From Setophaga petechia (Eukaryota > Chordata > Aves > Passeriformes > Parulidae): 64,000 nt of DNA. Shown piece by piece: positions 37,001-52,000 of the stretch; positions within the stretch are counted from its first letter, which is position 1; every line of letters starts with the position of its first letter. The notes beneath the pieces are model-generated. The model had not been told where the DNA came from, did not search any database, and was given only the letters and a program-made list of their open reading frames with translations. Made by a program: the position numbers and the translations under genes. Location: NCBI GenBank assembly GCA_024362935.1, contig JANCRA010000014.1, forward strand, positions 9,441,258 to 9,505,257, given 5' to 3'.

Positions 37001-40000
37001 ATTGTACACATCACTAGGCTGCATAGGCTGGTAAGAAGGCCTCACAGGAGGTGCTGATGTTACCTGAAAAGACTGAACCACGGCAGGAGGCAAAACGTGA
37101 CACTCTTCACTTGGACTGAGGTTTCTGCCCTGCATATGCGGCAGGTGTGGCACTGCCGAGGTCACCATGGCCGTGTAGGGTGGCTGCATGGGACACACGA
37201 GGCCCCTGGGTGACGTGGACAGCAGATTGTCATGGGGGTGCCCTTGCTCCGGGGAAGGCAGCTGGGCTCGCATGGAGTGCAGGCCCTGGACGCCGCCCGC
37301 GTGCGGCAGGGCCAAGGACGGAACAGCAGACAAATCCACCTCGTCTCTGTGCTCTTGCTTCATTATAACTGGAAAAAGCAAAACAGTTTTACAATTCCAG
37401 CCCATCTGTACCCTGTGACAAATACACACCAGCTGCTGTTTAACAACCACAGCAGCACTGTTAGTGTCATTGCTTCCCCTCTGCTCTGCTTTCACCTTCT
37501 TTGTTTCTGTGCCTGCTACCTCAACCCTGCAAAGCCAGAACGACTCTCCCAGCAGGTATTCAAGGGCAAGCATCTCCCCTTCCTGCACATCTTCCTATGC
37601 AATGGATGATTTTAAAGACATTTGAAACCCAGCCAGAGAAAGTCCAGTTCATCTAAAGGACGTTCTTGTCACCAGAGGGGGGGAGCTGCTGCTGGGCTGC
37701 ACTGAAAATGGGCAGATGTGAGTTCAGTATCACGCACTAGGAAATGGTGAAGGCAATTTTTAGCAGGCTTCAGGCCTTCCTTAGCTTCTGATCACAAGGA
37801 CAGCTGAGCATTGGTAACACACACCCTAGCTGAGCAGTGCACTATGTTTTAATTACAGCATCTCTTTAAGCACATCCCCCAATTTCAGTGACGGCAGCAA
37901 CTGTTCTTGTAAGAGCTACAAACTGACACACTTTCAGTTACAGGTTTATTTTTTTAAACTATTGGTAGGCTCACAACAAGATACTGATCTTAAGTACTAG
38001 TAGAAAAATACTAACACTTAAATGCTCATTTACTACTTTATAAAACACAGTTAACTAAATATTACAGTCAAATGAACTGTAATACATATAGGAGTGTTTT
38101 AAGTGCCTGTGTAGTAACAGCTGCAGTTACAATTCAGCTTGCTTTTTATTTAAGTAGTAACTGTCATTATTTCGTTCTACCATTTAAATAATTTAAATAG
38201 AGATATTTCAAACAAAAATATAGATGTGTAACTATCTTAGGAGCTGATATTCCTGAAAAACAGTTGACAAATACCACAGAAATCTGATAACACAGTTAAT
38301 GTGTACTTGGCATACCAGACACCTCGGTAACGCTGCCTAAATTTAAAAAGTAGGTAATTTTAGAGCACAAGCGAGCACAGCTTATTTTAAATCACGTTAA
38401 CCAATTGAAGTTGGCTTTGTCAGCATATACAGAAGTTTTAAGAAGTTTATATTAATATCTGTATCTTTAAAGACTCATTCAGATATCTGACTTGAAGTGC
38501 TCCAAGCAGCACCAAAGGGTCCCCACAATCACTGGCACCTTGGGAATTCTGACTGCTCCAAATGGGCACACAGCTGAAATAAAGCAAGGGGCAGGACAGG
38601 AGCTGATTTGTCTCAGTAAACTGCAATGTATCCAGAGTGAGGGAAAAACTAACTTGACCTTCCTTGTATCTAAATCTGTGGGGGTTTTTTTGACATTTGA
38701 GAGTGGAAAAAAATGCACAAATTTGTTCTTCTATGATCTCACTATCCATTGTGTCATCACGATGGTTATTTCAAGAGCAGCTTCATCATCATTCTCAAAG
38801 AAAAGTAGAATGCAAAAATTATTGTGTAGAAAGTGCAATGAAGAAATAACTAGCTGTACTCAGAGTACTGGAGCTTATTACTCTGTATTTCAGCCTTTTA
38901 ATTAGACAGCCTTTAGTAACTGTTTTACAAACAGTTCAAAGCTAATCCTACGTTCCTATCAAAGGAATGAGACTGTCTGGAGTATGTTTGTATGTCCAGT
39001 TTAAAAAACAAAATAAAACGCCACTTTTGTATTTTTCATTTGATACCTGGTGTGTAAGTAAAACGTTGAGATTGGCTTTTTTTCCTCTTGCCATTGCAGA
39101 GATAAAACTGCACCTGAACTGCAGCTGTGATGGCTTTGTTATGGTATGGAGGAACTTCAAGTATGATGTTTGCCTATAGGAAAGTTGAAATAAATAAGTT
39201 TTACACATTAAAAGCAAATGAAACTGTTAATTACAGAAAAACTGAAACACTTACGGTAAAACTAAAGCATCCTAATTTTTTTAAATTGGCAAACTTCATG
39301 CACATTACATAGTAAAACAGTAGTATAGGCAGACTTTTACTTGGAGAATTTTATTTTCTTTTAAACACAAGTGCTCTGAAGATAATGCTTTATATAAATA
39401 GACATATCATATAAAGGATGCTTTGCTTATCTGCCAGAGCACAAGAAAACCTTCTAGCAATTAAAAAGCTGCATTTTGGATCATTTGGCTTTTAAAAAAA
39501 TTTAATACACTGGAAGTAATTTGTCACTTTAGCAAAATTATCTTAAGTTTCCGCTTTTTAATTTTCAAGTTCTTTTTTCATTGCTTTCACAACAAGCATG
39601 CTATTTCCAGTTCCTTCAAAGCATCCTCTTAATGGCTACTTTATAGTCTTAAGACAATTTAGAAGTCTCCAATTGTCTGTCTGAGTTAGTCAGCGATCTA
39701 CTTATTTTAATAAATGAAGTCTAAATTTCAGGAAAACAATGAAAATATCAATTTACACATTTAAAAAAACCAAGCCTCTAAAGTAAAAAAAATTGTTTCT
39801 CACCCCTTGACACTTTTCCCTAATTATTTTTCCTTCTACCTCCCACTGAGGTCGTCCATCTGTTGAGAAAAATTTACGAATAATTCAAACAAAAACCATT
39901 TTCTTAACACTTTAATAATTCATCTTAAAAGTATTTAAATACTTAATATAAAACAGGATTTATTTTCAGTCACAAAGAGGCTGTTAAACTGACAGACACA

Positions 40001-43000
40001 CATTGTAAACAGAGGAGATGCTTTAGGAGTTCCAGCAGCACAGGCAGTGCAGTTGCTGCTGTGCAGGACTGTGCCCTGCAGCCCAGGGCCCTGCACAGGC
40101 AGCCCAGCTGCAGGGAGGCTCTGAGCAGGTACAGCAGGGCTCTCCCCTCGTGCTCTGAAACCTTCCTGAAGGTGCTTAGACTGCAGCTGCCACTTGTGCT
40201 CGTTCAAACAAAGTGCTGATGACTTGGGGCTGAGTCAGCAGCAGAGATAAGCCAGGGCGCCCCTCCCTGCCGGCCCGGGGTCACGGTGCCCGGGGCTCCC
40301 CGCCCTGAACCCACAGACCCCGCGGCTGCAGCGCCGGGCACGGTGCCCCTGCCGAGAGGGGCAATCGCCTGGGCAGGCTCCCTGAGCCCTGACCGGCACA
40401 ACCCACACCCTGCACTCTGCTCCCTCTGCCACGGGGCGCTGTTCCAGGTAACCTGGGAACCACAGCAGCAGCTCTGCCTCTCCCAAAGGTGTTCAGCTTG
40501 TGTGGCAGAACACATGATTACATAACATTTTGTATTTGCTAATAAAAACAATACCATTCTTGTTTACATATATACAGAAATAATAAGATGTAGAAAAATT
40601 GGACTTGGTTAGCAAATTTTTGTTTTTAATAATTTCTTTTGCTACTCTTTTCCTGAAAGTTCAAATCAGACACTTAAGTAAGTCACCAGAATGATAATTT
40701 AAGCTGTTCAGATTTTATGTTTTATTGTTTTCTAGCTAGCATTTATTTAATTAGCTAAGGAGTCAGTTCCTATGCATTGATTAAATCAGATGTAACATGG
40801 CATCAATGCCAAACACTACATTTCAATTAGATCCCATTTTCACTTTTTCATCTTTTTATAAGAAGGAGCAAATACACGGGATGATCTGTTAACAGCATCT
40901 TTCAAATACACACATTGCAAGTTAGTTACCCTCTGTCTTCCTGAATCAGAAGAACTACTTCATCAATAACTGCCAACCAGCACACTGATCAGTGCCCAAA
41001 TGAACTTTCCAATTACTACTCCAAAAACATCCTTATGTCTTAAAACGAAGCTCAGGTACTGAGCTTGGTTTGAAAAAAAACCCAGCAAGACAATATTTAC
41101 CTTGTCCTTTTTCAAAAAATATAATTTTGGATTCTGGAAGAAAATTGGATCCTGTCACCACCATTTCATGGCCTCCATTTACTGAGCAGCTGTTGATGCT
41201 GTACTTCTCGATCTGAGGAAGTTCTTGTGCAGATCGCTGAGCTTTAGAAATATTAAGGGAATAATTATTATTCACAATTTTAATCATAATGACATTTATT
41301 TTATGAGTCTAACTAGAAGAATCAGGGATGAAACTAAAATGATCATCTGTTTACATACACAAATCATATTTGTCTATGATTAATCTTTGCTATTAAAATT
41401 ATTTTGAAATTACGTAATTACAGAAAAGAAACACCAAGAAGACATGAATGCCAACAGTCTCTACTGTTACAGCAAATTCAATTTTTAATTTAGGAGTACT
41501 GGATTAAAAATTACTTTAGTGGTTTCTAGACAAAATAAATTCTAGGGGAAACTCAGATTAAGGTCATGCTTTGATTACTTAGTGCCAGTATTTAACAAAT
41601 CAACTCTAGAAGTTCAGCTATTCACTAGATATTACTGTATAGGGAAAGTCAGGCTACAGACTCTTGTCAATGAAATGGTATCAGCTCTAGAATGAATATT
41701 TTCACTGAGATGTACCAGCTGCCTCTGCTCATACACAGGCACTACTGAAGCTGCTGTATGACTGCACTGAGGCTAAAGCCCAAACTCTTGTTTTTCCTCT
41801 AAACCTCCAAGCTGTCACTTGGCAAATACCATCTTTACTTAAAGATACATTAACTTTTGATAATTGAGTGCTTTACACACAAGGCTTTTTACACAATTGC
41901 TATACATAATTCTGGCAATACATATTGTCAGAGTGGCACTACTCCTGAGACATGCAGAAACCATGAGTATAAAGATGAACAGTAGAGCAATCTTACAGCA
42001 TTCAACAGGAATGGAAGCAGTCTGCAGAGATAAGACTTTTCCACTGGGCTGTGGGATGTGAACACGGAACACGAGGCGCACTCTGGTGTTCTTCCTTCCA
42101 ATATCTGTCTCTCCTTTGCGGAGCTCTATGTCTGAATTGCGCAGCTTCAAAATACCAGCACAGTCGATACTGGAGATGGGAGAGGATGGACAGATGGATC
42201 ACAAGAGAGGTGGAAGAAAATCAAATTACTGCCAAAGTTGACTCTGTAAGCCTTTCTTTTGTTAAAGAATGAAGCTATTTTTCCCCACATTATGGTATTT
42301 TAAGGGTTATTTTAAATGTCTGTGATTGAAAGAACGCTTAGTGTAGAAACAACAGCAAGTACTGGTGAAATGTTTTGTCTCGTAAATGTCCAGCTGCTGC
42401 TTTTTTGAACCTTTAAAAGATTATTTGTTATTGCACATTGTTTAACCTCCAGAGTGAGTTATTTAACATAGTAAATGTCATTTACAAGGAACAAGAGACC
42501 ACTATTTAGTTCTAGTTTAGGAAGGACTAGAGAATGACAAAGTGTACCCATCAAATCCCAGCTGCTATTCCACACAGTGATCAATTATTCATATTATTCA
42601 TACACAACCTCAGTCATAGAACACATTTGTATGAGAGTTTCCCTGCCTCTCTGCTCCCTTACTTCTGACTGTTCTCACACTGGCTTGCTTTAAGAGATGT
42701 GTCTGTCCATCATGACCCAGATTTGTGGAATATACACTGATTTTACAGGACTTTTCTTTCACCTTTGCACAAACGAAGAAAATAAAAACTACGCATAGCA
42801 GGCAAACGGCTGACTCATGCAGCGATGTACCTGGCTGACATATTATTTTCAGGAAGAAGGGGAATTTCCAACACTTTGGTGCTGGCAATGATGATCTCCT
42901 GGCTGGCAGTGGCCACGGTCTTGCCGGTGATGCGGTGCACCTGGTAGAAGGCGTGGGGCCGCAGGTAGCGATCGTCGGCCGTGCCGATGAACATCTGCAG

Positions 43001-46000
43001 GTTCACCGGCTTCTCGCTGTAGCCCAGCAGCTGAGGGGGCACACGGAACAGGACAGGTTAGGTGACTCCCACTGCATCTCTGGGTGCACACCACAAACAC
43101 ACAACAGTCCAAACAGTTGAGAGTCAGTAGAATTTCATTACAAACTCCAGAAAACTGAGTACAGGTATCTGTCACCAAACACAAGGACTGGCAACAATTA
43201 CTGCAATGAATGAATGAACGTCAAAATATCATTATTATTTCTGAATCTCTCAAAGACAATTTTTCTATCTACAGAATTTCTACATCAAAGCTATGTTGTG
43301 CTATAGGTCTGTTTCTGGTAATGTTTTTAATTACCAATTACCAATTTTACTAAGATGCATCTAGAAATACTGAAAACTTTTAGCTTTTCTACTATGAAAT
43401 GGAACAGCAACTTTTATTAAACTGAAGAAGTTTGGTGAATGCAAATGTATCAAGTTAGGACAAGAAGATTCAATTCATATCTAGACAATCAAATGTGGTT
43501 TATTTTTGGCAAAGAAAAGACTTCAAACCCCCAAATTCTGCAAATGTTAATTTACATATCTTTCCGTTTCTCAAATACACATCTAACCACCCATGCAGTC
43601 AGCTGCCATAAAAGCACCTGCTGCTTGGGCTAACTGCAGCAATTCTGGTGCAACACTGAAACAGCAGAAAAAAATTATGAACTGAAACTAGAAGAAAAAG
43701 CCCATTTTATGATAGTACTTGGGTTAATTTGTTAAGGAAACAAATGTAAACAACAGTAACACCAGTTTCCTTTAACCCCTGTTATTATAAATCTGAAGCC
43801 TACAAAATATTTCTTACAAATCTTTTCCTTCACTTGCTGCAATTGGCAGATTGATGCAGGCTGTAAGTTACATAATTGCTAAACTGCACTGGAGCAGATT
43901 TACGTTTCATTGACTTTGACATCAACTTATGTTCAAACGGGAGGGAGGGACAGACAGTCATTCTTTAAACGTGGTTTTGCCATGTCAATATTTTTGTCTC
44001 TAGGGAGAGTTATTTGGTCACACAACAATATTATCCAAGCTCTTTACACAACTAACACTTAAAAACCAAACAAAACATGTCAATTTAACCTACTTAGAAG
44101 AGTAATTTAAGCCAGTAGTCAGCGGCACACAAGCCCAAAGCACACCCACACCCAGCAGTCAGAAGCCCCACTGCTGGTGCAGCACTCCTGGCAGGGAGTT
44201 TTATGGACCAAATGAAAGCCTGGTTTCTATATTCAAGGTACAGCTTGGTGACTATATTCAAGTGGCAGCACCTACCAGGTCTGTCACTTTTATTAGAGCT
44301 TTCTCAGTCAAGAATAGAAATTTAGGTTTACACAGAAGTCTGGAAAGACTGTTTTATCAAATATATTATCCCTGGAGTTCTCAGGGAAAAGAGCTAAATC
44401 CAGTTAACAAACACCAAACCAAGCTATCCCTTCAGCCACTGAATGGAGACAGTCTAGATTGTCAGAATTGCTTCCCATGTAAGTAAATGGTTACAGTAAA
44501 GAACCTCCTGTGACAGTCAGTGTACTGGCAGCTTTCTCTCCCTTCACTGTCAAAAGTCAACTATAAGCTACAGGAACATCAGGACCACAAGGAACTTTCC
44601 TCTTTATGTTGCCATCACAGTGGAGCATAGGGACTGTTACACCAATTAAATATAGACACATGCATAAGTTCCTTTTTATGCTTGATGCAGGACTCCAGCG
44701 TCTTTCCAAAAGTGTCTTTTTTGTTAAATACCAAATGAATAATTGATTTTTTTTTTAAATTAGTCTGAATTATTTTAGGAGTTTAAAGAAAATTAGGACA
44801 CATATTAGCTGAGCATTACAGCAGCCATCTTGTCACAAGTTCTCAACACTGTGACTCCACCATCCATTTTCCTCAGAGTTAAAATTAAATCTTAACACAA
44901 TGGACTACAGCCTAAATGTGACGTTAGTTAAATGTGTTCACTCTAATACTGGGAATTATAAAAATTACAAGCCAGACCTATTCAAAAATTTGACTGACTT
45001 CCAAATGCGGTCACTGTGACAAAGCTAATTTCCAATTAAGGCTATTCTTCCCCATGCTGAACAATGGACATGTACACAGCAGTTCTAGAGATACTGGTGA
45101 TACCAGAGATAAGGAAGGGTGGGGGATACTTGTAAAACTAAGCTGGTCTCTACAGTGCATGAAGACCATCTCCTACAGAGGACAGAGCAGGAGCTCAGTG
45201 TAGGGAGGTAAAACACTCCCCATGCCAGCAGTCACACTGGGATTGCCCAGGAGACTCTATGGCCATGTACTCTGGCAAGGCAGCAGAGACTTAGAAATAA
45301 ATACTTGGTATTGCAGACAATTTATTGCTTTTATTCAAGGCCAAGTAAAAAGATAAACACCCTGTCCCCCCACGAAGTAAAGGAATAAATACAACCAATG
45401 TGTGCAATACCTATGGCAATAAAGTAAGCCAGGGAGTGGGAAAGAAAGAACAACCCCCATGTTCTCCAGCACAGAGTGTAATTCAGGGCCTGACTGCACC
45501 AATGGAGCCTCATTAAAGGAAACATCCCAGCCTCAAGCAAGCAGGGACAGGCTGCAGTGTCCCTGTGCTCCCACCAGCCACAGCCAAAAGCCAGTAAGCT
45601 CAACAGGCTGTGCATGCTAATGAGACAGCCTGATGTGCCAGTGAAACTCAGGCAGCTGGAGGGATTGTGGATAGAAAATCCCAACTTTTATTATAGAAAT
45701 CTATGTTTTGGAATGAACACTTCCCGCTTAAATCTTGTGTAACAAGCAAGCTCCAGGCTGACTTGTCATTATTGATGCAAAACCTACCTTGTGAATAATG
45801 AAGGAGAATTACTACCAAATCAACTCCAAATCATGAAAAATTATTTATTTAGGCATTTATAACACATTCCTTTTAAATACAGTTTTGGTCTCATTCAAAA
45901 AAATATTGATTGTTCTTAATTTCAGTGACAGCAGGGTGATGCCTTCTTACCATCTTTTCTGCTTCATGCACAAATCTGGATGTTGAACAGCCCAAACATT

Positions 46001-49000
46001 TAAATCAGTAAAAATCCCCAACCTGCCAATTGTTTTTCAATGAAAATAAGTACTTAATTAACTTGGGAGAAAAAATAGTATATTTTGTTCAAATACATAA
46101 TGAAGACATGAACCTTTAGTTCACCTTCGTGAAGAATATATACAAATAAGAACACAGTGTGTTTTTACAGATCACAGGTATTTAAATAAACAGCATTTTA
46201 CAACCTACTGGCAAGTGCTGCAGAATCAGCACCATGAAGAAGCATTACGGTAAGGCACTACAGTATCAGTGTGCTCAAGATTCAGTCATGGGTCACGTAC
46301 AGAGGAACAGTAACCTGAACTGGTGGCTGAGCCCTAGGAAGGCTTTCAGGTACACCTTCCAGCACTTCTTCCATTAATGTGCAGTATTAGAGCTGCTCAC
46401 TACAAACAAAAATTTGCTAATTTTACTTTAAAAAAAGATACAGCACTTTCCCAGGAGCAGCAAACAGCGTGCTGCAGACAAGCAGTAAGTTACTGCACTG
46501 TGTCACCAGTGACCTCTAGAAACCCTCCCCTGTAACAGAATCCTGATCCACCACCCACTGCTCTGCCGAGGAAACTCAGCCAAGTTGTTTTTGTGTTTCT
46601 ATATCGTTTCCATAGCAAAGGTCAGTGCCTGCGTAAGTTAAACTAAAGCTGGAAGGCTAAAGACTGAAGGTCACTACAGGATAAGCCACAAGGGCTTCAC
46701 GCCAAAGCAGTTCCAGAGTTACTACACTGCACACAGGAAACCCCTGCATGGCACTGCGACTGCAGAGCTCTTACCCAGCAGCTACAAAGGCAGGCACTCA
46801 CTTCAGGAGGAGCTCTGGATCATCAAGAAGCTGTATTTTATGCAACAATAACACTCCTATGTTCTTAAAGTACACATGGAAAATCCTTTAAAAATGTGTC
46901 ACGCTAGAGACTATATGGATTCATTTGATCACTGAAGACAGCACTATTTAAACCTAGAATTTTGTGGTGGTGGTCAGAACCTTTCCTTGCTGAGAAAAAC
47001 AAAGAGGTCACCTTATTTCAGAGGCATCAACCTGGAAAAAATAAATTAGCATTTTTCCAGATTTCATGTGGAGTATATTTGGAGCATAGCAGGCTCACAT
47101 ATCATTGGTTCCATGTTCTGACCTAAAGAAAACAGCAACTTGGAAAGCTAGTGAGAAGACTCTTTTTAGTCTCTAATACTTAAAATTTTTACCTCCTCAT
47201 TCCACCTTTTTTTTAAATGAAGAAGATTCTGTCCATGTTTTCTATTTATTGTTGCAGGCCAGGTCTTACCAATCTCTATTCAAGTATAAAAGTGTCATTT
47301 CTTAAGACGTACAACAAAGCTTGGGAAAAATATCCAAGAGGAAACAGACACCTCACAGTAACCAGGTACTTACAGACATCACTAGTATACTTGGAAATAG
47401 TCTGGGTTTTGGAACCAAAGTATCCAAAACCCCAAATTCCTACTAGTGTCACTGAATCCAGAAATAATGTCAGCATTCCATACACCTACACTTTCAGTCT
47501 CAGAACTGAAAACATGGAACTGGATGCGCGTGTATGGGATGGTGGTGGTGGGGGAAAGATAATTTCATCAGTTAGGTTTTATGCTCAGCTATCAAGTATA
47601 CTATGATACCAACAACATTCTGATGGTGTCAAAACCTATTGGATTGTATTTTTAAAGAATTTTGCCTGCAAAACTTTCCAGCATTTATTAGGAAATTGCT
47701 ATGCTTAATCAAACTTTCATTGGGGTTTAATACTCATGTTTCATGTGCCTTTTTTTTGCTTGGAAATTGCAGATGAAGATTTCAGTGCTCCTTTGCCTTT
47801 GCACAATTAATTCACTGCTTAGGGCATTACTGGATTGGTGAAGTAGGCTGATTAGAAAGAAAGCTTTTACATACAAATAGGCCTCCCTAAAAATAGGGCA
47901 CAGTCTTGAAATACAATGCAAGTTTGACATAATCAAGTCCCTAAAGTTCAGAATCCATCTTCACCAAATGTGCCAGTATCTATACAGAAATCCTCAGCTC
48001 AAATGTGAAGAACAGGAAGGAAACCCATCTGTGTAAAGACCCACAAGCAGTTACTAAGCATTTACTTCAGATGGAGATTTCCAAGGCTCTTCAACACCTT
48101 GATACAAACAGCAGCTTGTAAATAGTTATTTATAGTTATTTCCCCCTTGACAGACTCACAGCAGCAGGATGCATTTCAGTGACTTCTGTATCCTTAGAAC
48201 ACCCCCAGAGCAACAAGGTAAGGAGGACAAAAGAGAAGAATGCAGGCCCCATTGTAGAGGGTGAAAAGAAAGAGCAGTTCTCATGAATCAGTCACTTCTT
48301 CCCTTTACTTTGGAAGACTGAGCAAAATATGGTACAGTTCACTATAAAAATAAACAATCCTAAAGGAAAAGAACCTTTACTGCTTAAATTTCAGTCCACT
48401 TCAAAAGTAAAATACAATTTCTTTAAAAAAGAAATTAAAGAAAAAACTGAACCATCTAAATGTTTGATCCTCTGAGAAAAGGGAGACATGACCCACAAGC
48501 CTGGAATCTTTTGAACAGTGGTATCAGAGAGGCACCAGTGCATGGCTTTGATCAATGGAACTTTTTTTCTGCAGACATTTCTCCACAAGACTTTCCCTTT
48601 TGAGTGGTGTGCAGCAGCTGTCCTAAAGAACTGTGAGGATTGCTGGGTTTACAAGCTGAAGGGCTATCTGCCAAGCTGAGCAGCACATCTATTAGCCATG
48701 ACTTGGGATGACAAGTAAGGGATGACAAGGATCCAAGGGCATGAGGATGAACATAATTTAAAACAAAAGACACCATGACTAATGCCAGTGATACAATTTA
48801 TTCTGAATTTATCAACAGCTGCCTTTGGAAAACTTGAAGCAAACCATGGATGTGAAATGAAGAAAGCAGAGCTCAGGGAAGCTACTGAAAGTCAAAATTA
48901 CCTCAGTCATCCCTTGTAGCCTTGCAGAGGTGCAGTGAGTGCTGACCTATAATCTCCAATGGATTGCTTAAAAGAAACTGCAGAAACTGATGGAAGGAAA

Positions 49001-52000
49001 CTCCATTCAGATCTATCGTGCAATATCCCAACCACTGACTCACGAAGTCTTAACAGCACACTGGATTCATTTTATAATTTCATTCTGATTCTGCAGAGGT
49101 TATAATGTTACAAGAAGTTAAATGGCTGATTTGAAAGTTCAATACATTAAACCAAACCATCTATTTCAATCCCCTCCTGACGTGCAGTACTATTTTCTGT
49201 CGCTTGATTATTTGGTGCACCTTTCCATCAACAGAAAAGGAAAACACATCAGAAAAGTCATCCTTTGTGTTTTGTTAAATAAACTTATTGAGTAGACTGA
49301 CTTCAAGACTTTAAAATAGTACAGACCTTTGCAATTGTGAAAAAAATAGTGACAGATAAAAGGAACAAACTTTAATAAACTATTAGGTAGGGGCACAAGT
49401 CCAATTAAAAACATTTTAAAGGTCGTCCCAAAAGCAAACAGATCCTGCAAAGGACTAAAGCAAAAAGAGTAATGGCAAATATCAGTTCATTATTGGTCAT
49501 GGTACCATGTGTTTATACATGTACAAAACATTCTTCAAGGTTTAAAAACATGGATTTCTATTTCTGAAATCTCACACTTCTACACACTCACTGCTTGCAG
49601 ACAGGATTGGAAGTGTTTTAAATACTGACTTCAGGCATTTTTTGAGGTGTTTTAGTCTTGTCCCATTTTACATTACACAAAAAAGGATATAATCTAATAG
49701 TTAAAATAGTATTAGGCTAACAGAATGCAGAATTGCCAGTCCCATGTAATCTGCCATCAAACCATCCATCTGCACCTGGCTCTACCACACTCTTGAAAAA
49801 ACAACAGTGCTATTCCTGAAATACTAACTCCAAATGCTAATTAAGCTATGGAGAGCTTTTGGACAAGCATTGCTGGGATAGGAAGAGGTTATTCCCACAT
49901 AACCTGTCAAAAAAAAAAAAATTTAGTAAACCAATGATACAAAAGGCATTGAGTGTTTTTATTGGTTTTCACACCAATTACTGCATTTTCTAGAGTGAGT
50001 ACAGGCATCACTTTTGCTATCTGTTTTTGGGATTCTGAAGCAGAAGATGCCTAAATCAAACTGTTCTTGAGAGATACATAGGTTTAGAATCTCATCCAAA
50101 GGTCAGTGTTTTTTGCCAGTACAGCCCATTCACACAGGCTGAGATTTACCTTCTGCCTTTTAGATTTATTGGCAGGTTGCTGTCACCAATCAACAGCAGG
50201 CCCTAGAGCAGGGATACAGCCTGCCTCCTGGTGAGGGACAAACCAGGAAAAAATTGAAGACAAAAATGAAAATTAGAGAGTGGAAGGCAGGAAGAATGGG
50301 AAGGGCTGCAAAACACAGAAAAAGAGTGCTGTTTATTTGACATAGAGAAGAGGGAGAATTCCAGTATTATACCTAATATTCAAGTAGTTACATGTATTAG
50401 CCACAGGGAACAGCTGGGAAAAGGTGACAGCAACAGAATTACAGGCCAGGAAACTACACTCGTTTAGACAACGCTTTGTTAATTTACTTTTATCAGATCA
50501 TCTGACATTGCCTGGATAGATCCTCTCTTGTTGGTTGCAGTTTCTTCCATCAGGACTCAGGCAGAGTTTGACAGGCTTTTGGAGAACACATTCCTGCCTC
50601 AGAACTTTCAAAGCAGTTCAAAGGGAGTTTACTTTTGCTCAATTAGTTTACTTTTTTCATCCACAGCAGCGCTTATCATGACTTCAAGCTCTGCAATCAC
50701 TTTAAACAGAGCTGACACAGAATTCCTCTTTTACAGATCTCCAAACCTCACACAGAAAACGCTGCTTGTCAGTGAATAGCAGTGTGTAGCCATCTAAATA
50801 AACTGACTTTTATTTAATATTGCTTGGATTTTTTATCTTACATCTTTTTTTTAGCCTGCAGAACTGCCGAGTTGTTCATATGGATTCCACAATGCATCCC
50901 CTCCTCTGTTACTGTCAATAACAGGAATAATTCTGCTTATGGCAGAGGAACAGAATGATTCCATCCTCAAGCACTTTGCAGTATCAGAAGAAGACACTTC
51001 TGGTCCAGGCAAACTCATAACAGCTTCCACCACTCCAAATCCACCCTGCACACCCAGGCTGTGAGTGGATTCCAGACAGGGCCTGCTGCAGATGCACCAT
51101 CAGCTGCAGAACCAACCACCCATCCCAGCTCACACCTACACCTGACCCCCAGTGGCCCCAGGACAGACAGGCCTTGAGCCCAGAAAGGCACCAAGGAGCA
51201 GCTGGGAGCCCACAGCCCCTGAGAACATCACTCTGTGGCTACAACATGACCAGCATGGGCATCACCTTCCTCCCCAGCAACAGGACAAAAAGAGAAAGGG
51301 AAATACTACTTCTTGTGCACAACACAGCCTTTATGATTTACTACCAAAAGATGTCATTAATTTAAAATCCTTGAGCTCAGAAAATTGCAGAAAATTACAT
51401 GAGTAACAGGAACACAATACATAAGACAAGTTTATTGTTTTTTTTTTTTAAAGAAAAGTTCATTTTAGATCAGAAAACTAAGGTACAAAAGTAAAAAATC
51501 CCAAACTATCCCAAACAGATTCTTATCAGATGCCCACCTGCTCTAAAAGGCTTTTCTGTTTTTGATCATAAGCATTATCCAAGTGAGGTCTCATCAAGAA
51601 CCCTACCAGTTCAGACTGAAGTAAAAGCTCATTCTAGCAAATTCTAAGTGCAAACTTTATTTTATTTGTATCTGTGGGAAGGGTGGAAATTCAAGCAATG
51701 ATGACTGTTCATTTAGAGTTGGATAAAATGTGACAGCTACTTGTTTAAAAGGCTCCTAGATGGGTGAATTGCAGACTCTAACCTATGAATTAGAATGGTA
51801 AAATTAGGGAGTGCTCAGAGGCTGTCTCCTGGCAATGCACTACAAAATTTCCACATCATTTGGATGACAAAAGCTCAACATGCCACCTTTCTCCTTGCAA
51901 ACCATTCTGCTATATTATTTATTCCTTCCCCGTGAAAACTGTCAGCATTACAATGCAGATTCTCTACCAAGGTAAAAGAAACTGCTCCAGATGACAAGGA

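Noticed and set aside
37369..37588. In-frame extension upstream of NFATC3 exon 9
   Set aside because: The frame crosses a good acceptor (tttttccag) and is not similar to NFAT sequence. Splicing from exon 8 gives the correct codon, so this is intron.
45331..45684. 117-codon hydrophobic frame on the NFATC3 sense strand in intron 3
   Set aside because: There is no family resemblance and no usable splice sites in frame, and the length is expected by chance in 64 kb.
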